Below, one piece after another: positions 26,890 through 36,919 of a stretch of 64,000 nucleotides of DNA. The DNA comes from Bacteroidota bacterium (GTDB lineage: Bacteria > Bacteroidota > Bacteroidia > Chitinophagales > Chitinophagaceae). A model generated the notes under the pieces. The model made no database searches. It was given only the letters and a program-made list of their open reading frames with translations, and had not been told where the DNA came from. The stretch covers positions 140,294 to 204,293 of the forward strand of contig CANGQJ010000003.1 of NCBI GenBank assembly GCA_947456625.1, written 5' to 3'. The position numbers and the translations under genes are program-made. How positions within the stretch are numbered: position 1 is the stretch's first letter; every line of letters begins with the position of its first letter.

Positions 26890-27441
26890 ATGACTTTGCT
26901 TGAAATAAACTTTGGATTCATTCATTACCCTTACATTGAAATAATTATAAGAACAATTAGTGTTTATGTTTTTATGATTCTTGCCATAAGACTTTTCGGA
27001 AAAAAGGAACTAGCCCAATTGTCTGTAATTGACTTGGTTTTTATTTTATTAATAAGCAACTCGGTTCAAAATGCAATGGTAGGGCCAGATACTACCCTAA
27101 ATGGTGGACTAGTTGCTGCAGGGGCATTATTTTTAGTAAACTATACTTTGAAACAAGTTTTATATAGAAATAAAAGAATTAGCGAGATAATTCAAGGGGA
27201 GTCGTTGCTATTAATATACAATGGTGCAGCTAATATGGAAAATTGTAAAAAAGCCGAAATAACCATAGAAGAATTAGAAGCAGCCGTAAGAGAGCATGGT
27301 GCACGAGATATTCAAAAGGTTGATTTAGCGATACTGGAAGTAGACGGTAATATTAGTGTAATTAGCAACGAATATCAAACCAGATCACATGTATCACATC
27401 CAAGAAAACATAAATTCAAAGGACGTTTAAATCAAAGTTAA
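26890..27441 (+). CDS. YetF/DUF421 membrane protein
   Basis: The 183-residue protein has two to three N-terminal membrane helices (about 18-36, 47-60 and 71-86) followed by a cytoplasmic DUF421 domain. The family signatures RLFGKKELAQLSVIDLVFILLISN and the downstream ITIEELEAAVREHGARDIQKVDLAILEVDG are plain. YetF-like proteins are of unknown function, with a role in spore envelope reported for some Bacillus relatives. No cotranscribed partner is evident. Confidence 0.88.
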   Translation: MTLLEINFGFIHYPYIEIIIRTISVYVFMILAIRLFGKKELAQLSVIDLVFILLISNSVQNAMVGPDTTLNGGLVAAGALFLVNYTLKQVLYRNKRISEIIQGESLLLIYNGAANMENCKKAEITIEELEAAVREHGARDIQKVDLAILEVDGNISVISNEYQTRSHVSHPRKHKFKGRLNQS

Positions 27442-27512
27442 ACTGGTTGTATTTAGTTTTATGTCAAATAAAAAATTATCCAAAACCTTAATTTTGAAGT
27501 ACTTTTAAGGCT

Positions 27513-29942
27513 ATGCGTTCAAGACTTTTAATATTTGCTGATAAATATATTCGAATTCTATTATCGCTAGCTATTACTTTTTGCTTTATTAGAATTTATG
27601 ATTACTTTTTAATTGCTCATAAATCTTTTATCAAGCATGCTTTTTTATACGAACTATTGGGATTAATTTACGACTGCTGGACCATTGCTATTTATGGCAT
27701 TGTTATGGCTTTTCCTATATTGCTCATTTGGATGAGTAACCGAAGCATTGGGTTTATATTATTACATGTTTTTAATGCTTTATTAATTATTACTTATATT
27801 TCTTTATTAATTGTTTTTTCAGAAAGAAATACACCTTTTGATCACGAAATTTATACACGTAGTTTTCAAGAATCCTGGGCCACATCTAAGCAAATGATGA
27901 CAACAGGCTTTTTGGTACTATTGCCTTTTATTGTATACGTTGTCTTGTATTTAGTGCTATTTAATAAAGTTTGTAACAAATTTAGTTTTAGTAAAAGACA
28001 TTTAATTGTTGGTTACGTAGTACTAAGTATTTCATTTATATTTATTGGCTATGCAAATCCCAATGAGGATAATTTTGATGAAGAAAAAGCATACTACTTT
28101 ACAGCAAATAAATTTTCGTATTGGTTAAATGACACCTATTTATACTTTAAAAATATAAATAGATTCAATTCAGATAAATTAAGTCCCATACAATTAAAAC
28201 AAGAAATTGATTTTTACCAAACTAATCAAGGATTTGAATTTACCAGCAAGGAGTTTCCATTATTGAGAAAAAACCAAAACAAGGATGTACTAGGTCCTTT
28301 TTTTAATTTAAATCCAAGCACCCCGCCTAATATTGTAATTATAGTTGTAGAAGGCCTTTCTAGAGACTTTAGTGGTGCCAATGCATACGCAGGAAGCTTT
28401 ACACCATTTTTAGACAACTTATCTAAACGTAGTTTGGTTTGGGATAATTTTTTAAGTACCGCTCCTGGTACTTTTGCTGCACACCCTGCCATTTCTGGTT
28501 CACTGCCTTATGGTAAAAGAGGTTTTTCAGTAATCAATGTGATGCCCGACCATTTATCTCTAATTAAAATTTTAAGATCCAATGGCTACCACTCAAAATT
28601 TTTAATTGGCTTTAACCCAGACTTTGATAACATGGGTGGCTACATGCGTTTACAAGGGACGGATATGATTTTGTTGGATTACCCTGCTAAATATAAAATG
28701 ATGGGTATTGGTGCCGAGGGTTGGTCCATGGGATATCCCGACGACGCACTTTTTAACAGAAGTTTTGAAGTGATGGATTCTTTAAAACAACAACCTTTTT
28801 TAAATATTTATCATACGGGTACTACCCATATGCCTTATTTGTTTGCACAACAAGCAGCGTATGGGGAAAAATTTGATAAAAAAATGGATGGCATTCCTAA
28901 TAATAACCCAATTAAAAAAACATTAAAAGAAACAAAGCAAGTTTTAGTTACTTATATGTTCTCCGATGATTGCTTAAAAGATTTTTTCAAAAAATACAGC
29001 AAGAGAAGTGAATATAATAATACTATATTTTTTATCATGGGAGATCATCATATTGGCTCATTTCCATCTACCAATGGGCTAGATGATTATCATGTACCGC
29101 TAATTGTATACTCGCCCATGTTAAAACAACCAAAAAAGTTTTATAGCATTAATACACATAATAGTATTGGGCCTACAATTACTAATTTGGTTTTAGCAAA
29201 CTATCCAAAATTAAAGCAAGTTCCAGAGGAAGTGCATTGGCTGACAGACGTTATGGATACAGCAACTAAATTTAGGAATATTCACGCAATGCCATTTATG
29301 GAGTGGAGTAGAGAAATATCAGATTATATATACAAGGACTACTATTTATCGGGGAAGCAACTTTATAAAATTGATTCTAATTTAGGCATTACCAAAATTA
29401 AAAACGACACACTAAAAAAACATGTCACAAAAATGCTTAATAATTTTAAGCTTATTAATGACTATGTAACAACAAAAAATAAAATTTATCCAGCTTATAA
29501 ATCCATTGCTACCATGCAAAAGGATTTAATATTAGATTATAAAAATCCTGGTTTTCAAACCATTAACACAAATAGTTCTGATACATCATTAATGCCACAG
29601 ATTAAAGTACCATTGGCATATAAGTTTTTGTACGTATCATTAAACGCGGATATAAACTTAATGCTTCCTGGTTTAGAGGACCAACCTGCATTTAGATTAG
29701 CCCTCATTGATACCACCAAAGGGAATAGAAATTTTGTATTTTGGACCAATCATAATATTGTGCAAATGGCAAAAGGAGATTATATAGAAAAGCAGTGGAA
29801 CAATGTCTCAGTCACTGACATGATGACATTAGATAGTTATAAAAAATATAAAAATTTAGTATTTGATTTATCTTTTTATAATAACCGTGCCAATTATCTT
29901 CAAATGAAAAATTTGAATTTAAAAATATATGGCGTTAAGTAA
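27513..29942 (+). CDS. LTA-synthase-like membrane sulfatase/phosphotransferase
   Basis: The 809-residue protein has about five N-terminal membrane helices (to about residue 185) and a large periplasmic alkaline-phosphatase-superfamily domain. PNIVIIVVEGLS (about 271-282) provides the first metal-binding glutamate, TAPGTFAAHPA carries the probable Thr nucleophile, and IMGDHH supplies later metal ligands. The family includes lipoteichoic acid synthases, phosphoethanolamine and phosphoglycerol transferases. In a Gram-negative organism it may decorate an envelope glycan or lipid with a phospho-group; the substrate is unknown. The C-terminal 200 residues lack a recognised domain. A hairpin just after the stop lies in the convergent GH32 gene. 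Confidence 0.82.
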   Translation: MRSRLLIFADKYIRILLSLAITFCFIRIYDYFLIAHKSFIKHAFLYELLGLIYDCWTIAIYGIVMAFPILLIWMSNRSIGFILLHVFNALLIITYISLLIVFSERNTPFDHEIYTRSFQESWATSKQMMTTGFLVLLPFIVYVVLYLVLFNKVCNKFSFSKRHLIVGYVVLSISFIFIGYANPNEDNFDEEKAYYFTANKFSYWLNDTYLYFKNINRFNSDKLSPIQLKQEIDFYQTNQGFEFTSKEFPLLRKNQNKDVLGPFFNLNPSTPPNIVIIVVEGLSRDFSGANAYAGSFTPFLDNLSKRSLVWDNFLSTAPGTFAAHPAISGSLPYGKRGFSVINVMPDHLSLIKILRSNGYHSKFLIGFNPDFDNMGGYMRLQGTDMILLDYPAKYKMMGIGAEGWSMGYPDDALFNRSFEVMDSLKQQPFLNIYHTGTTHMPYLFAQQAAYGEKFDKKMDGIPNNNPIKKTLKETKQVLVTYMFSDDCLKDFFKKYSKRSEYNNTIFFIMGDHHIGSFPSTNGLDDYHVPLIVYSPMLKQPKKFYSINTHNSIGPTITNLVLANYPKLKQVPEEVHWLTDVMDTATKFRNIHAMPFMEWSREISDYIYKDYYLSGKQLYKIDSNLGITKIKNDTLKKHVTKMLNNFKLINDYVTTKNKIYPAYKSIATMQKDLILDYKNPGFQTINTNSSDTSLMPQIKVPLAYKFLYVSLNADINLMLPGLEDQPAFRLALIDTTKGNRNFVFWTNHNIVQMAKGDYIEKQWNNVSVTDMMTLDSYKKYKNLVFDLSFYNNRANYLQMKNLNLKIYGVK

Positions 29943-29944
29943 TG

Positions 29945-31438
29945 TTATTTGCTTTTAATCTTACTTAAAAGCAAATTTTCTTTGCCCATTTTTAAGCCTT
30001 TTATTTTTATTGTATTTAATGTTTTATTTGGGAAAAATATATCGGTCATCACAGTAAATCCATTGTCTGCAAATAATTCAATAGAGGTTTTATCAATTAT
30101 AACTTCCAAATTAATTTGTTTACTTTCTGAAATACGTGGTGCAATATGTTTTGCTGCAAATTCAGAATTAAAATTATGTTCACCAGCATTTGTTCTGTCA
30201 ATATAATATTTACCTTGTTTTTGATCGTATCCAAAGCAAATACTTTCTCCTAAATCATTTGAAAGTGTAACTGAAAATTCTTTTAAATCTAAATTAGTAA
30301 TATTTAACTTGTAAGGACTTTGTGCATTTACTTTACCGTCTTTAATTTTTTGTGCATTTTCAAATGCCAATTCTTTAACAGGCATGGATTTTAAATAAAA
30401 TTCGTTATTTATTGTTCCTAAACTTAAATCTCTTGCAATAGTAGTAGCACTTCTCCAATTTTGAGTTGGTACTTGTTGAGCATAAATCCAGTTACTCATC
30501 CATCCCATGGAAATTTTTCTTTCCCCTGTACCAAACCAAGTTACACCTGCATAATTATCAGCACCATAGTCCACCCATTTTGTTTTACTAGAATTTGGTT
30601 TAAAAAAATGACCATCAAAATTTCCGATAAAATACTGTGTTGCCGATCCTTTGTTTGGGCCACCTGGATTAATGCTTGATGTAAGCACCCAATAAATTGA
30701 ATTGTTATATTTTAAAGAAAATAAATCTGGGCATTCCCAAACACCATCATGGCTTCCTAATTCCACTCCAAAGTCTGATTCCTTATTCCAGTCCTTTAAA
30801 TTGGAAGAGCTATAAAAAGAGACCTTGTTTTTAACCGCTAGGGTCATGATCCATTTTTTAGTACCCTCATGCCACATTACTTTTGGATCTCTAAAGTCTT
30901 TAATGCCAGGATTTTTAATAACTGGATTCCCATTGTACATTTTCCAGGTTTCACCATTGTCATTACTAAAAGCAATGCTTTGGTTTTGAAAATCAATGGT
31001 ACCGTTTTTCTCCCCTTCCATATTGTGTTGTGTAAAAATAGCTACAATGGGTCCTTTTCCATTGACGCCCAAACCTGAACTATTTTTTTCATCCATAACG
31101 GCGCTACCCGAAAATATCAAACCTAAACTATCGGGGTAAATGGCTATAGGCCTATGTTCCCAATGTATTAAATCCCTACTAGTTGCATGACCCCAATGCA
31201 TAGGACCCCATACTGTTTCATCCGGATAATGTTGATAATATAAATGATAAATGCCATCCTTTAAAAACATACCATTAGGGTCATTCATCCAACCTTTCTT
31301 AGGTGTGAAATGAATATAAGGCCTATACAATGCTTCGTTTTTTTCTACAGTTTGTTTTGAACTATTTTGTGCATGTACAAGAAAAGAAAATAAAATAGCA
31401 AAAAATGTGAAACTAAATTTTTTATTAAAATAATACAT
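29945..31438 (-). CDS. Exported GH32 beta-fructosidase
   Basis: This glycoside hydrolase family 32 enzyme (levanase, inulinase or invertase) splits beta-fructosides. I start at ATG 31438, 497 residues, because a signal peptide (1-24, ending LVHAQ) follows; a longer start would overlap arginase. All three catalytic motifs are intact: WMNDPNG with nucleophile Asp53, FRDP with Asp184, and ECPDLF with acid/base Glu235. A five-bladed propeller is followed by the C-terminal beta-sandwich. No fructose transporter or kinase adjoins it. Confidence 0.93.
   Translation of the reverse strand: MYYFNKKFSFTFFAILFSFLVHAQNSSKQTVEKNEALYRPYIHFTPKKGWMNDPNGMFLKDGIYHLYYQHYPDETVWGPMHWGHATSRDLIHWEHRPIAIYPDSLGLIFSGSAVMDEKNSSGLGVNGKGPIVAIFTQHNMEGEKNGTIDFQNQSIAFSNDNGETWKMYNGNPVIKNPGIKDFRDPKVMWHEGTKKWIMTLAVKNKVSFYSSSNLKDWNKESDFGVELGSHDGVWECPDLFSLKYNNSIYWVLTSSINPGGPNKGSATQYFIGNFDGHFFKPNSSKTKWVDYGADNYAGVTWFGTGERKISMGWMSNWIYAQQVPTQNWRSATTIARDLSLGTINNEFYLKSMPVKELAFENAQKIKDGKVNAQSPYKLNITNLDLKEFSVTLSNDLGESICFGYDQKQGKYYIDRTNAGEHNFNSEFAAKHIAPRISESKQINLEVIIDKTSIELFADNGFTVMTDIFFPNKTLNTIKIKGLKMGKENLLLSKIKSK
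29948..29975 (+). terminator. Terminator of the LTA-synthase-like gene
   Basis: An 11-bp stem TTTGCTTTTAA/TTAAAAGCAAA with a six-base loop is followed by TTTT on the plus strand. It starts six bases after the plus-strand stop and lies inside the last codons of the convergent GH32 gene, whose stop is two bases away. Confidence 0.6.
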
Positions 31439-31475
31439 AGATTTTATACTTAAAATTAATTTTTGAAAATAGAGG

Positions 31476-32420
31476 TTAAATATTTTGTGAAACATGATCT
31501 AAAACTTGAAATGCGGTTTCGGCCATTTTATTTCCTTTGTTATCAAGCAATGGGTTTATTTCTGTAAACTCAATACAACATACTTTTTGAGTTGTCAATA
31601 ATACATCAAAAATTTGCATAATTTCCTGAGGTAATAACCCATGTGGCACTGGGGTTCCAGTTCCATAAGAAATATTATCACAGTCCATTGAGTCCACGTC
31701 AAAAGAAATATATATATGATCGCAGTTTAAAAGCTTGCCTATTGCTTCTTTAACACAAATATCCAATCCTCGATATCTAAGTTCTGCAACTTTTATTAAA
31801 CGGATATTATTTTTTTCAATTGCATATTTTTCGGCATCCTCAAAATCACGTACCCCAAAATAAATTAAATACTCCGGTTTTAGTTTAGGCCCATGAATGC
31901 CAATATTTTTTAAATTTTCCCAATGTGATTTCGTAATAATTCCTGGTTCATTAATTTGACAATCTAAATTATCAATTCCTAAAGCTGCTGCTAATGGCAT
32001 ACCATGAATATTACCCGAAGGAGAAGTATACGGAGAATGGAGATCAGCATGCGCATCAATCCAGATTACCCCTAAAGTATTGTTGGGATATGCTGCTTTA
32101 ATTCCACTAATAGTTCCTAGTGCAGAGGAGTGATCGCCTGATAAAACAATTGGGAAAAAACCTTGAGTTAAATTATCACTTACTGCATTTGCAACTCTTT
32201 GGCATTGCTCCACAACATGTTCAATTCGTTTTGCAAATGTATTTGTGTTTTTATTATAAATAGTTTCATTATGCGTTTCCACATCCTGAAATAAATGTCT
32301 ATTAAAATAATCGTTGTTTTGATTTATTGCAGCAATTTCAATGGCATCAATGCCCATATCAGACCCGCGCGTCCCGGCGCCAATATCGGATCTGTTTTTA
32401 ATAATCTTAATGGTTGGCAT
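31476..32420 (-). CDS. Arginase family ureohydrolase
   Basis: The 314-residue manganese enzyme most resembles arginase, which splits arginine into ornithine and urea. The metal ligands are visible: His97 in SGDHSSALG, Asp122-x-His124-x-Asp126 in WIDAHADLHSP, and Asp241-x-Asp243 in SFDVDSMD. The TSPSGNIHGMP loop that follows is the arginase-type substrate loop rather than that of agmatinase. The gene stands 37 bases upstream of the GH32 start, so cotranscription is possible. Together with the DDAH-fold gene at 10.5 kb it gives two arginine-directed enzymes in this window. Confidence 0.9.
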   Translation of the reverse strand: MPTIKIIKNRSDIGAGTRGSDMGIDAIEIAAINQNNDYFNRHLFQDVETHNETIYNKNTNTFAKRIEHVVEQCQRVANAVSDNLTQGFFPIVLSGDHSSALGTISGIKAAYPNNTLGVIWIDAHADLHSPYTSPSGNIHGMPLAAALGIDNLDCQINEPGIITKSHWENLKNIGIHGPKLKPEYLIYFGVRDFEDAEKYAIEKNNIRLIKVAELRYRGLDICVKEAIGKLLNCDHIYISFDVDSMDCDNISYGTGTPVPHGLLPQEIMQIFDVLLTTQKVCCIEFTEINPLLDNKGNKMAETAFQVLDHVSQNI

Positions 32421-32559
32421 GCGTTTTATAATTGGACAACCTAAATATACTATAGTTGAAGCAGCAAATATTTACCTTTTTGGAAAGAAAAATATTTTTA
32501 AGGTGTATTCAAAATATATATTTAGAAGCAGTGATGCAATGTATGAATGCTTTTGCCTC

Positions 32560-33189
32560 TTATGCTATTTTTTGAAAAAGTAAAGTAAGTAATCGGGGGA
32601 TATTAGTTTTATCATTATCGTCAAAATATTCTTTTATGACAACTATTTTGAATCCATATTGGGAAGCGGTATTTGTAAAGTCTGAAACATGATGAGTGAA
32701 ACAATCTAATAATTGTTCCCCGTTTCCAATATCAAATCTTGCCTTAGAACCTGCATATTGTTTAAACGGATGTAGTTCGCTAATATATACATACCCATTT
32801 TCTTTTACCGCCAAATTAAGTTTTTCAAAAATGGGTGCAAGGTTTTCAATATGCTCTAACACTAAACTAAATGTTGCTAAATCGTATTGTAGTGTATAAA
32901 AATTCCAATCTTCAAGTATGTCGGCAATTACAAAATGTACATTGGGTGTTTGCACTTTTAACTTTGCCTTTTCAATCATTTCTGGCGTTAAATCTACGGC
33001 AGTAATATGTTGCGCTTTACTAGCCAAACAAACCGTGTTTTTACCTGTGCCACATCCTATTTCCAAACAAGTATTAAATGGAATATTGTTTAAAGTTTCA
33101 ATAACAGAAACAGCCTCCAAATCACGGGTCTTATTCTCATTGGTATCATACACTTGGGACCAATACTTATATGCAGACTGTATATTCAT
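32560..33189 (-). CDS. Class I SAM-dependent methyltransferase
   Basis: The 209-residue protein has the Rossmann-fold SAM-binding motif LEIGCGTGKNT (about 42-52), motif II with AVDLTPEMIEKA and ELHPFKQY near the substrate region. Its pattern is like small-molecule or biotin-synthesis (BioC-like) methyltransferases, but no pathway neighbours are present. The 139 bases between it and arginase are AT-rich with no gene. Confidence 0.85.
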   Translation of the reverse strand: MNIQSAYKYWSQVYDTNENKTRDLEAVSVIETLNNIPFNTCLEIGCGTGKNTVCLASKAQHITAVDLTPEMIEKAKLKVQTPNVHFVIADILEDWNFYTLQYDLATFSLVLEHIENLAPIFEKLNLAVKENGYVYISELHPFKQYAGSKARFDIGNGEQLLDCFTHHVSDFTNTASQYGFKIVVIKEYFDDNDKTNIPRLLTLLFQKIA

Positions 33190-33230
33190 ACATTAAATTG
33201 TGGTTCAAATATCGGATTTCTTTGACAATA

Positions 33231-33259
33231 AAAAACCACCTGTTTTGCAGATGGTTTTT
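33231..33259 (-). terminator. Terminator of the PhnA-like gene
   Basis: AAAAACCACCTG and CAGATGGTTTTT form a 12-bp stem with a five-base loop; the single imperfect pair is a G-U wobble in minus-strand RNA, with a T-run following on that strand. It is 20 bases after the PhnA-like stop. Confidence 0.7.
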
Positions 33260-33279
33260 GAAAAATATAATGAAGAAAT

Positions 33280-33846
33280 TTATACTGACTTCTTTACAAA
33301 TTTGGTCAAAATCACAATGGTGTCTCCATTCACTTTCCCTTCTATTTGTTCTGCATTATCTGGCACCAATCTAATTTTTCTAACCATTGTTCCTTTTGGC
33401 GCCATAAAATTAGCACCCTTTACATTTAATTGTTGGGTTAATACAATACTGTCCCCATTTTCTAGTAAAGTACCATTACTATCTACATGCTTTGCAGATA
33501 CCTGATAAGCCGACTCCGCCCAAGTAACAACCGTCTCATCTAATTCTACTGAAGTTAAAATTTCGTTGGCCCATTCTTGGTCTTTTACGCCATACAAAAT
33601 TCTATAACTCAATGCTTGCACACTTGGTTCTGTGTTCCAAATACTTCCCGCCAAACACTGCCAATGACTTTCTGCATCGGCACCTTCTAAAATTGACAAA
33701 CACTGATCACATAAAGCAACCTCGTTTTCGATTACATCACTATTTTTTGGACTTACTGCATAAGCACAGGTAGCTTCGTTGGTTGCACATAATTCACATA
33801 AGCCTTGGGCCCTGTCTTTTAAAGTATTAGAAAGTCTTGATTTCAT
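33280..33846 (-). CDS. PhnA/YjdM-like zinc-ribbon protein
   Basis: This 188-residue protein has an N-terminal zinc ribbon made by CELC and CDQC (about residues 17-50) and a C-terminal domain with the PhnA signature (DSNGTLLENGDSIVL, then KGTMVRKIRLV). The family was named for phosphonate use in E. coli, but that link is considered doubtful, so the function remains open. The start chosen is ATG 33846 (MKSRLSNTLKDRAQG), where the family begins; eight further codons are possible upstream. Confidence 0.85.
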   Translation of the reverse strand: MKSRLSNTLKDRAQGLCELCATNEATCAYAVSPKNSDVIENEVALCDQCLSILEGADAESHWQCLAGSIWNTEPSVQALSYRILYGVKDQEWANEILTSVELDETVVTWAESAYQVSAKHVDSNGTLLENGDSIVLTQQLNVKGANFMAPKGTMVRKIRLVPDNAEQIEGKVNGDTIVILTKFVKKSV

Positions 33847-33923
33847 AGTTTGTAAAATAAATTTATTCAATATTGGAATTCTGCAAATTTACGTTTTATT
33901 AACCGTTATAAAAAACACATCAA

Positions 33924-36452
33924 TTATTTAATCTTAAATCTCCAACCCATGTACAACATTCTTCCTGTTGTTGGTCCCCAAATCATTGCAGCATCAAAAT
34001 AAGAGCCAAAGGGCTGGTCTGCAGAAACAATAGTTGTTTGTTGAAAAAAGTTAGTGATATTTTCCACTCCAATATATATATCCATTGGATTTTGTTTACC
34101 AAATGATTTGCTTATTTGAGTGTTCATTAAATAAAACGTTGGTGCATTATTATTTTGAATCAAAGGGGTGTTGTAATTATTTAAAATTCGTTTAGCACCG
34201 TTATAAGTAAGCGTATAATTAAATTTCCATTCGTTCAAAGTGGAATAATCCACACTTAAAAAAGCTCTGTGCTTGGAAATAAAAGGCCTTGATAACAATT
34301 GGCCATTGTAGGTTTGCTCCACATCAAAATACCTATATGCTAATTTTAGATCTAATTTTTTTACAGGTGTGAAATTAAGTTCACTTTGAAAACTATTTGA
34401 AAAGGATTTGCCATTTAAGTTATAAAATTTAACTATTCTTGGCGACTCCATATCAACAACTACTTGACTTGTAAAATCATTTCTAAAAAAATCTAGCCCA
34501 AGGGTTGCGGGATTTTGAAATAAATTAAATTTTTGATCAACACTAATTCCTTTATTCCAAGAAATTTCTGGTTTTAAACCGTAGGCTGCTTCATTTAAAC
34601 TAGCCAAAATAAATACCTGTCTTGAACTTACAAAAACACTATTATTTTCTGAAAAAATATTGGCAGTTCTTTGCCCATTTCCAGCACTTAACCTAACTAC
34701 TGTTCCAACAATAGGCTCGTATCTAATATTTAACCTAGTGGTTACAAAACTACCATACAAATTATTATTATCGCCTCTGATACCTGCAACCATACTCCAT
34801 TTGTCGTTAGGCGTATAGGTGTATTCAAAAAAGGCACCAGGCACTATTTCCTTTCGTGCATAATTTTGGATATTGTAATTTTCATTGTATTTATCATATT
34901 GGAAACTCAGACCGGTTCTAAACTTATGTATGGTAGAATTTATAATTGATTGATAAATTAAATTACTATAAAAACTATTTTGGGTTGCATTGTAACTTGT
35001 AAGTCCAAAATAAGAAGCTTGTTGAAAACTAGTACTACTAATTTGAAGCCCAATACTTTTATATTTTTGTTGTGGAAATACATAGCCCATTTTCCCAAAA
35101 AATTCATACCGTTGTGTGTTAATGGCAAGCCCGTATTTATTTTGTGTAAACTTGTCTGTATTTTCATTAAAACTAGTTTGACCTCCTAACTTTTTATCGT
35201 TTAATACTTTAATACCAAATTGTGCAAGTACCCCTTTATTATTATCATATTTATATCTATGTACTAAACTTAATTCATTACCTGTAGGCAAATCCTTAAA
35301 TCCATCTTTATTCATATCCACTGCATTATTTAAAAAATTATCATGAAGCAGCAGTCCTGTAGCCCATTTGGAATTTATTTTAGAGGCTAGGTTTAAATTT
35401 AAATCAGTCTTACCTAAGTCATTTATATAAACATTGCCCAATAATTTTTCGGCAGTTTCTGGTTTTTTTAACTCTACATTTATTTGTCCTGCAATACTTT
35501 CAAATCCATTGGCAACCGAGCCTACTCCTTTAGTTAATTGGATACTTTCAATCCAAGGTCCTGCAATGGAATTTAGTCCCAATGGTGTAGCTAAGCCTCT
35601 GGGACCGGGTAAATTTTCGACAGTTAATTGTGTATAGTTCCCACTTAGCCCTAATAACTGAATTTGTTTAGAACCTGTTACTGCGTCATTGTAGGAGACA
35701 TCTACACTTGGATTAGTTTCAAAGCTTTCACTTAAATTACAACAGGCCGCTTTTAATAATTCAGTTCCTGTCATTACTTGTGTACGAATAGGATTTAAAT
35801 AGGGAATAAAACTTCCTAGTTGTCTACTAAATACAGTAACCTCGTTCAACTGCCCTTTTGTTGCTAAAACAATTTTTAAATCATTGGCGTGAACAATACT
35901 AATTGTATCTGATTTATAACCTGTGTACCCAATTACTAATCGTTGGCTTGTTGGATTTGAATTAATTGAAAATACACCAATACTATCTGTAACCACGCCA
36001 CTATTAGTTCCTAGCCAATATACACTTGCATTTACTAGTGGTTCAAATTTCCCCTTGCTATTGTCCTGCAATACAATTCCTCTAATAATAGTATTTGTGT
36101 TTTCTTCTTCCTCCATTTCACGGTAGTGACAACAGGCTGGCAAAGCATTATAAATAATATCTTTTGCTTTTTTATTTTCAAGGTCATGTCCTACTGCTAC
36201 AATTTTTGATTTTATTTTATCAAGTGAAATAATATTGGAGTCGTAAGTTAAACTTAACATTTTAGTGTCTACATCCCACAGCCCAAGTTTTACCCCCTTT
36301 AACTTAATGGCTAAGTCAATTCTGACTTTACATTGTTCACAAGCGCCAAATACTTTAAAACTAGTTGAAGTGTAATTTCCATTTTTTGTATCCTGAGCAA
36401 AACTAATTATGTTAACAAACGTCATACATAATAGCAATAAATAAGTTTTCAT
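33924..36452 (-). CDS. TonB-dependent receptor with N-terminal heavy-metal-associated domain
   Basis: The 842-residue outer-membrane receptor has a signal peptide (1-19, ending SFAQ), then a heavy-metal-associated (HMA) domain with Cys38-x-x-Cys41 (GACEQCKVRI), a carboxypeptidase-regulatory-like domain (about 120-200), a plug with AACCNLSESFETNPSVDV and a barrel ending FKIK. A second Cys pair with His (ACCHYRE, about 106-110) lies between the domains. The fused HMA domain points to copper or another soft metal as ligand or signal. It follows the HYC_CC_PP protein by 53 bases, a frequent pairing in this phylum, in one likely operon. Confidence 0.9.
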   Translation of the reverse strand: MKTYLLLLCMTFVNIISFAQDTKNGNYTSTSFKVFGACEQCKVRIDLAIKLKGVKLGLWDVDTKMLSLTYDSNIISLDKIKSKIVAVGHDLENKKAKDIIYNALPACCHYREMEEEENTNTIIRGIVLQDNSKGKFEPLVNASVYWLGTNSGVVTDSIGVFSINSNPTSQRLVIGYTGYKSDTISIVHANDLKIVLATKGQLNEVTVFSRQLGSFIPYLNPIRTQVMTGTELLKAACCNLSESFETNPSVDVSYNDAVTGSKQIQLLGLSGNYTQLTVENLPGPRGLATPLGLNSIAGPWIESIQLTKGVGSVANGFESIAGQINVELKKPETAEKLLGNVYINDLGKTDLNLNLASKINSKWATGLLLHDNFLNNAVDMNKDGFKDLPTGNELSLVHRYKYDNNKGVLAQFGIKVLNDKKLGGQTSFNENTDKFTQNKYGLAINTQRYEFFGKMGYVFPQQKYKSIGLQISSTSFQQASYFGLTSYNATQNSFYSNLIYQSIINSTIHKFRTGLSFQYDKYNENYNIQNYARKEIVPGAFFEYTYTPNDKWSMVAGIRGDNNNLYGSFVTTRLNIRYEPIVGTVVRLSAGNGQRTANIFSENNSVFVSSRQVFILASLNEAAYGLKPEISWNKGISVDQKFNLFQNPATLGLDFFRNDFTSQVVVDMESPRIVKFYNLNGKSFSNSFQSELNFTPVKKLDLKLAYRYFDVEQTYNGQLLSRPFISKHRAFLSVDYSTLNEWKFNYTLTYNGAKRILNNYNTPLIQNNNAPTFYLMNTQISKSFGKQNPMDIYIGVENITNFFQQTTIVSADQPFGSYFDAAMIWGPTTGRMLYMGWRFKIK

Positions 36453-36505
36453 TTTTAATACATTTAGATTTTTAAGAACGCCGTGCTTTTAAATATCTAA
36501 TGGTA

Positions 36506-36889
36506 TTAAATTATAAATTGAGAAAAAAATGCTTGTGAATTCTTTAAAGATAATATAGGTGGGGCATGCAAATAAGTTAAGTTATGCTGCCCAAAAACAA
36601 TATTGGATACATTATAATAAGTAACAATAACCGGAAACAGATCTTGTTCATTCAAATGATTAATTTGATTACTTGTTGTTTTTTGTTGATCCAGTGTTAA
36701 TTTAATTTGCTTTTTCTTATCCTTACAACAACCTGTATTTTTCATGCCACATGTTGGACAATTTTCTTTCACTGAACTGGTAAAAGAAAATCCAGCAAAC
36801 TTATCCATGCAGTAATGCATATTAATAGTAGCTCCAATGGAGGACATACTATATAATAACAATAAAAATATGGTTGCTAGTTTTTTCAC
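36506..36889 (-). CDS. HYC_CC_PP-type small exported protein
   Basis: The 127-residue protein has a signal peptide (1-20) and the three features that name the family: His25-Tyr26-Cys27, Cys54-Cys55 after a further CxxC (44-47), and Pro110-Pro111. A lysine-rich patch follows the CC pair. The Cys and His residues suggest metal binding; the adjacent HMA-TonB receptor supports copper or a similar metal. The molecular role is unknown. The start codon is GTG at 36889. Confidence 0.85.
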   Translation of the reverse strand: MKKLATIFLLLLYSMSSIGATINMHYCMDKFAGFSFTSSVKENCPTCGMKNTGCCKDKKKQIKLTLDQQKTTSNQINHLNEQDLFPVIVTYYNVSNIVFGQHNLTYLHAPPILSLKNSQAFFSQFII

Positions 36890-36919
36890 TATTATAAAGG
36901 TAATAAGTAATTGAATGTT

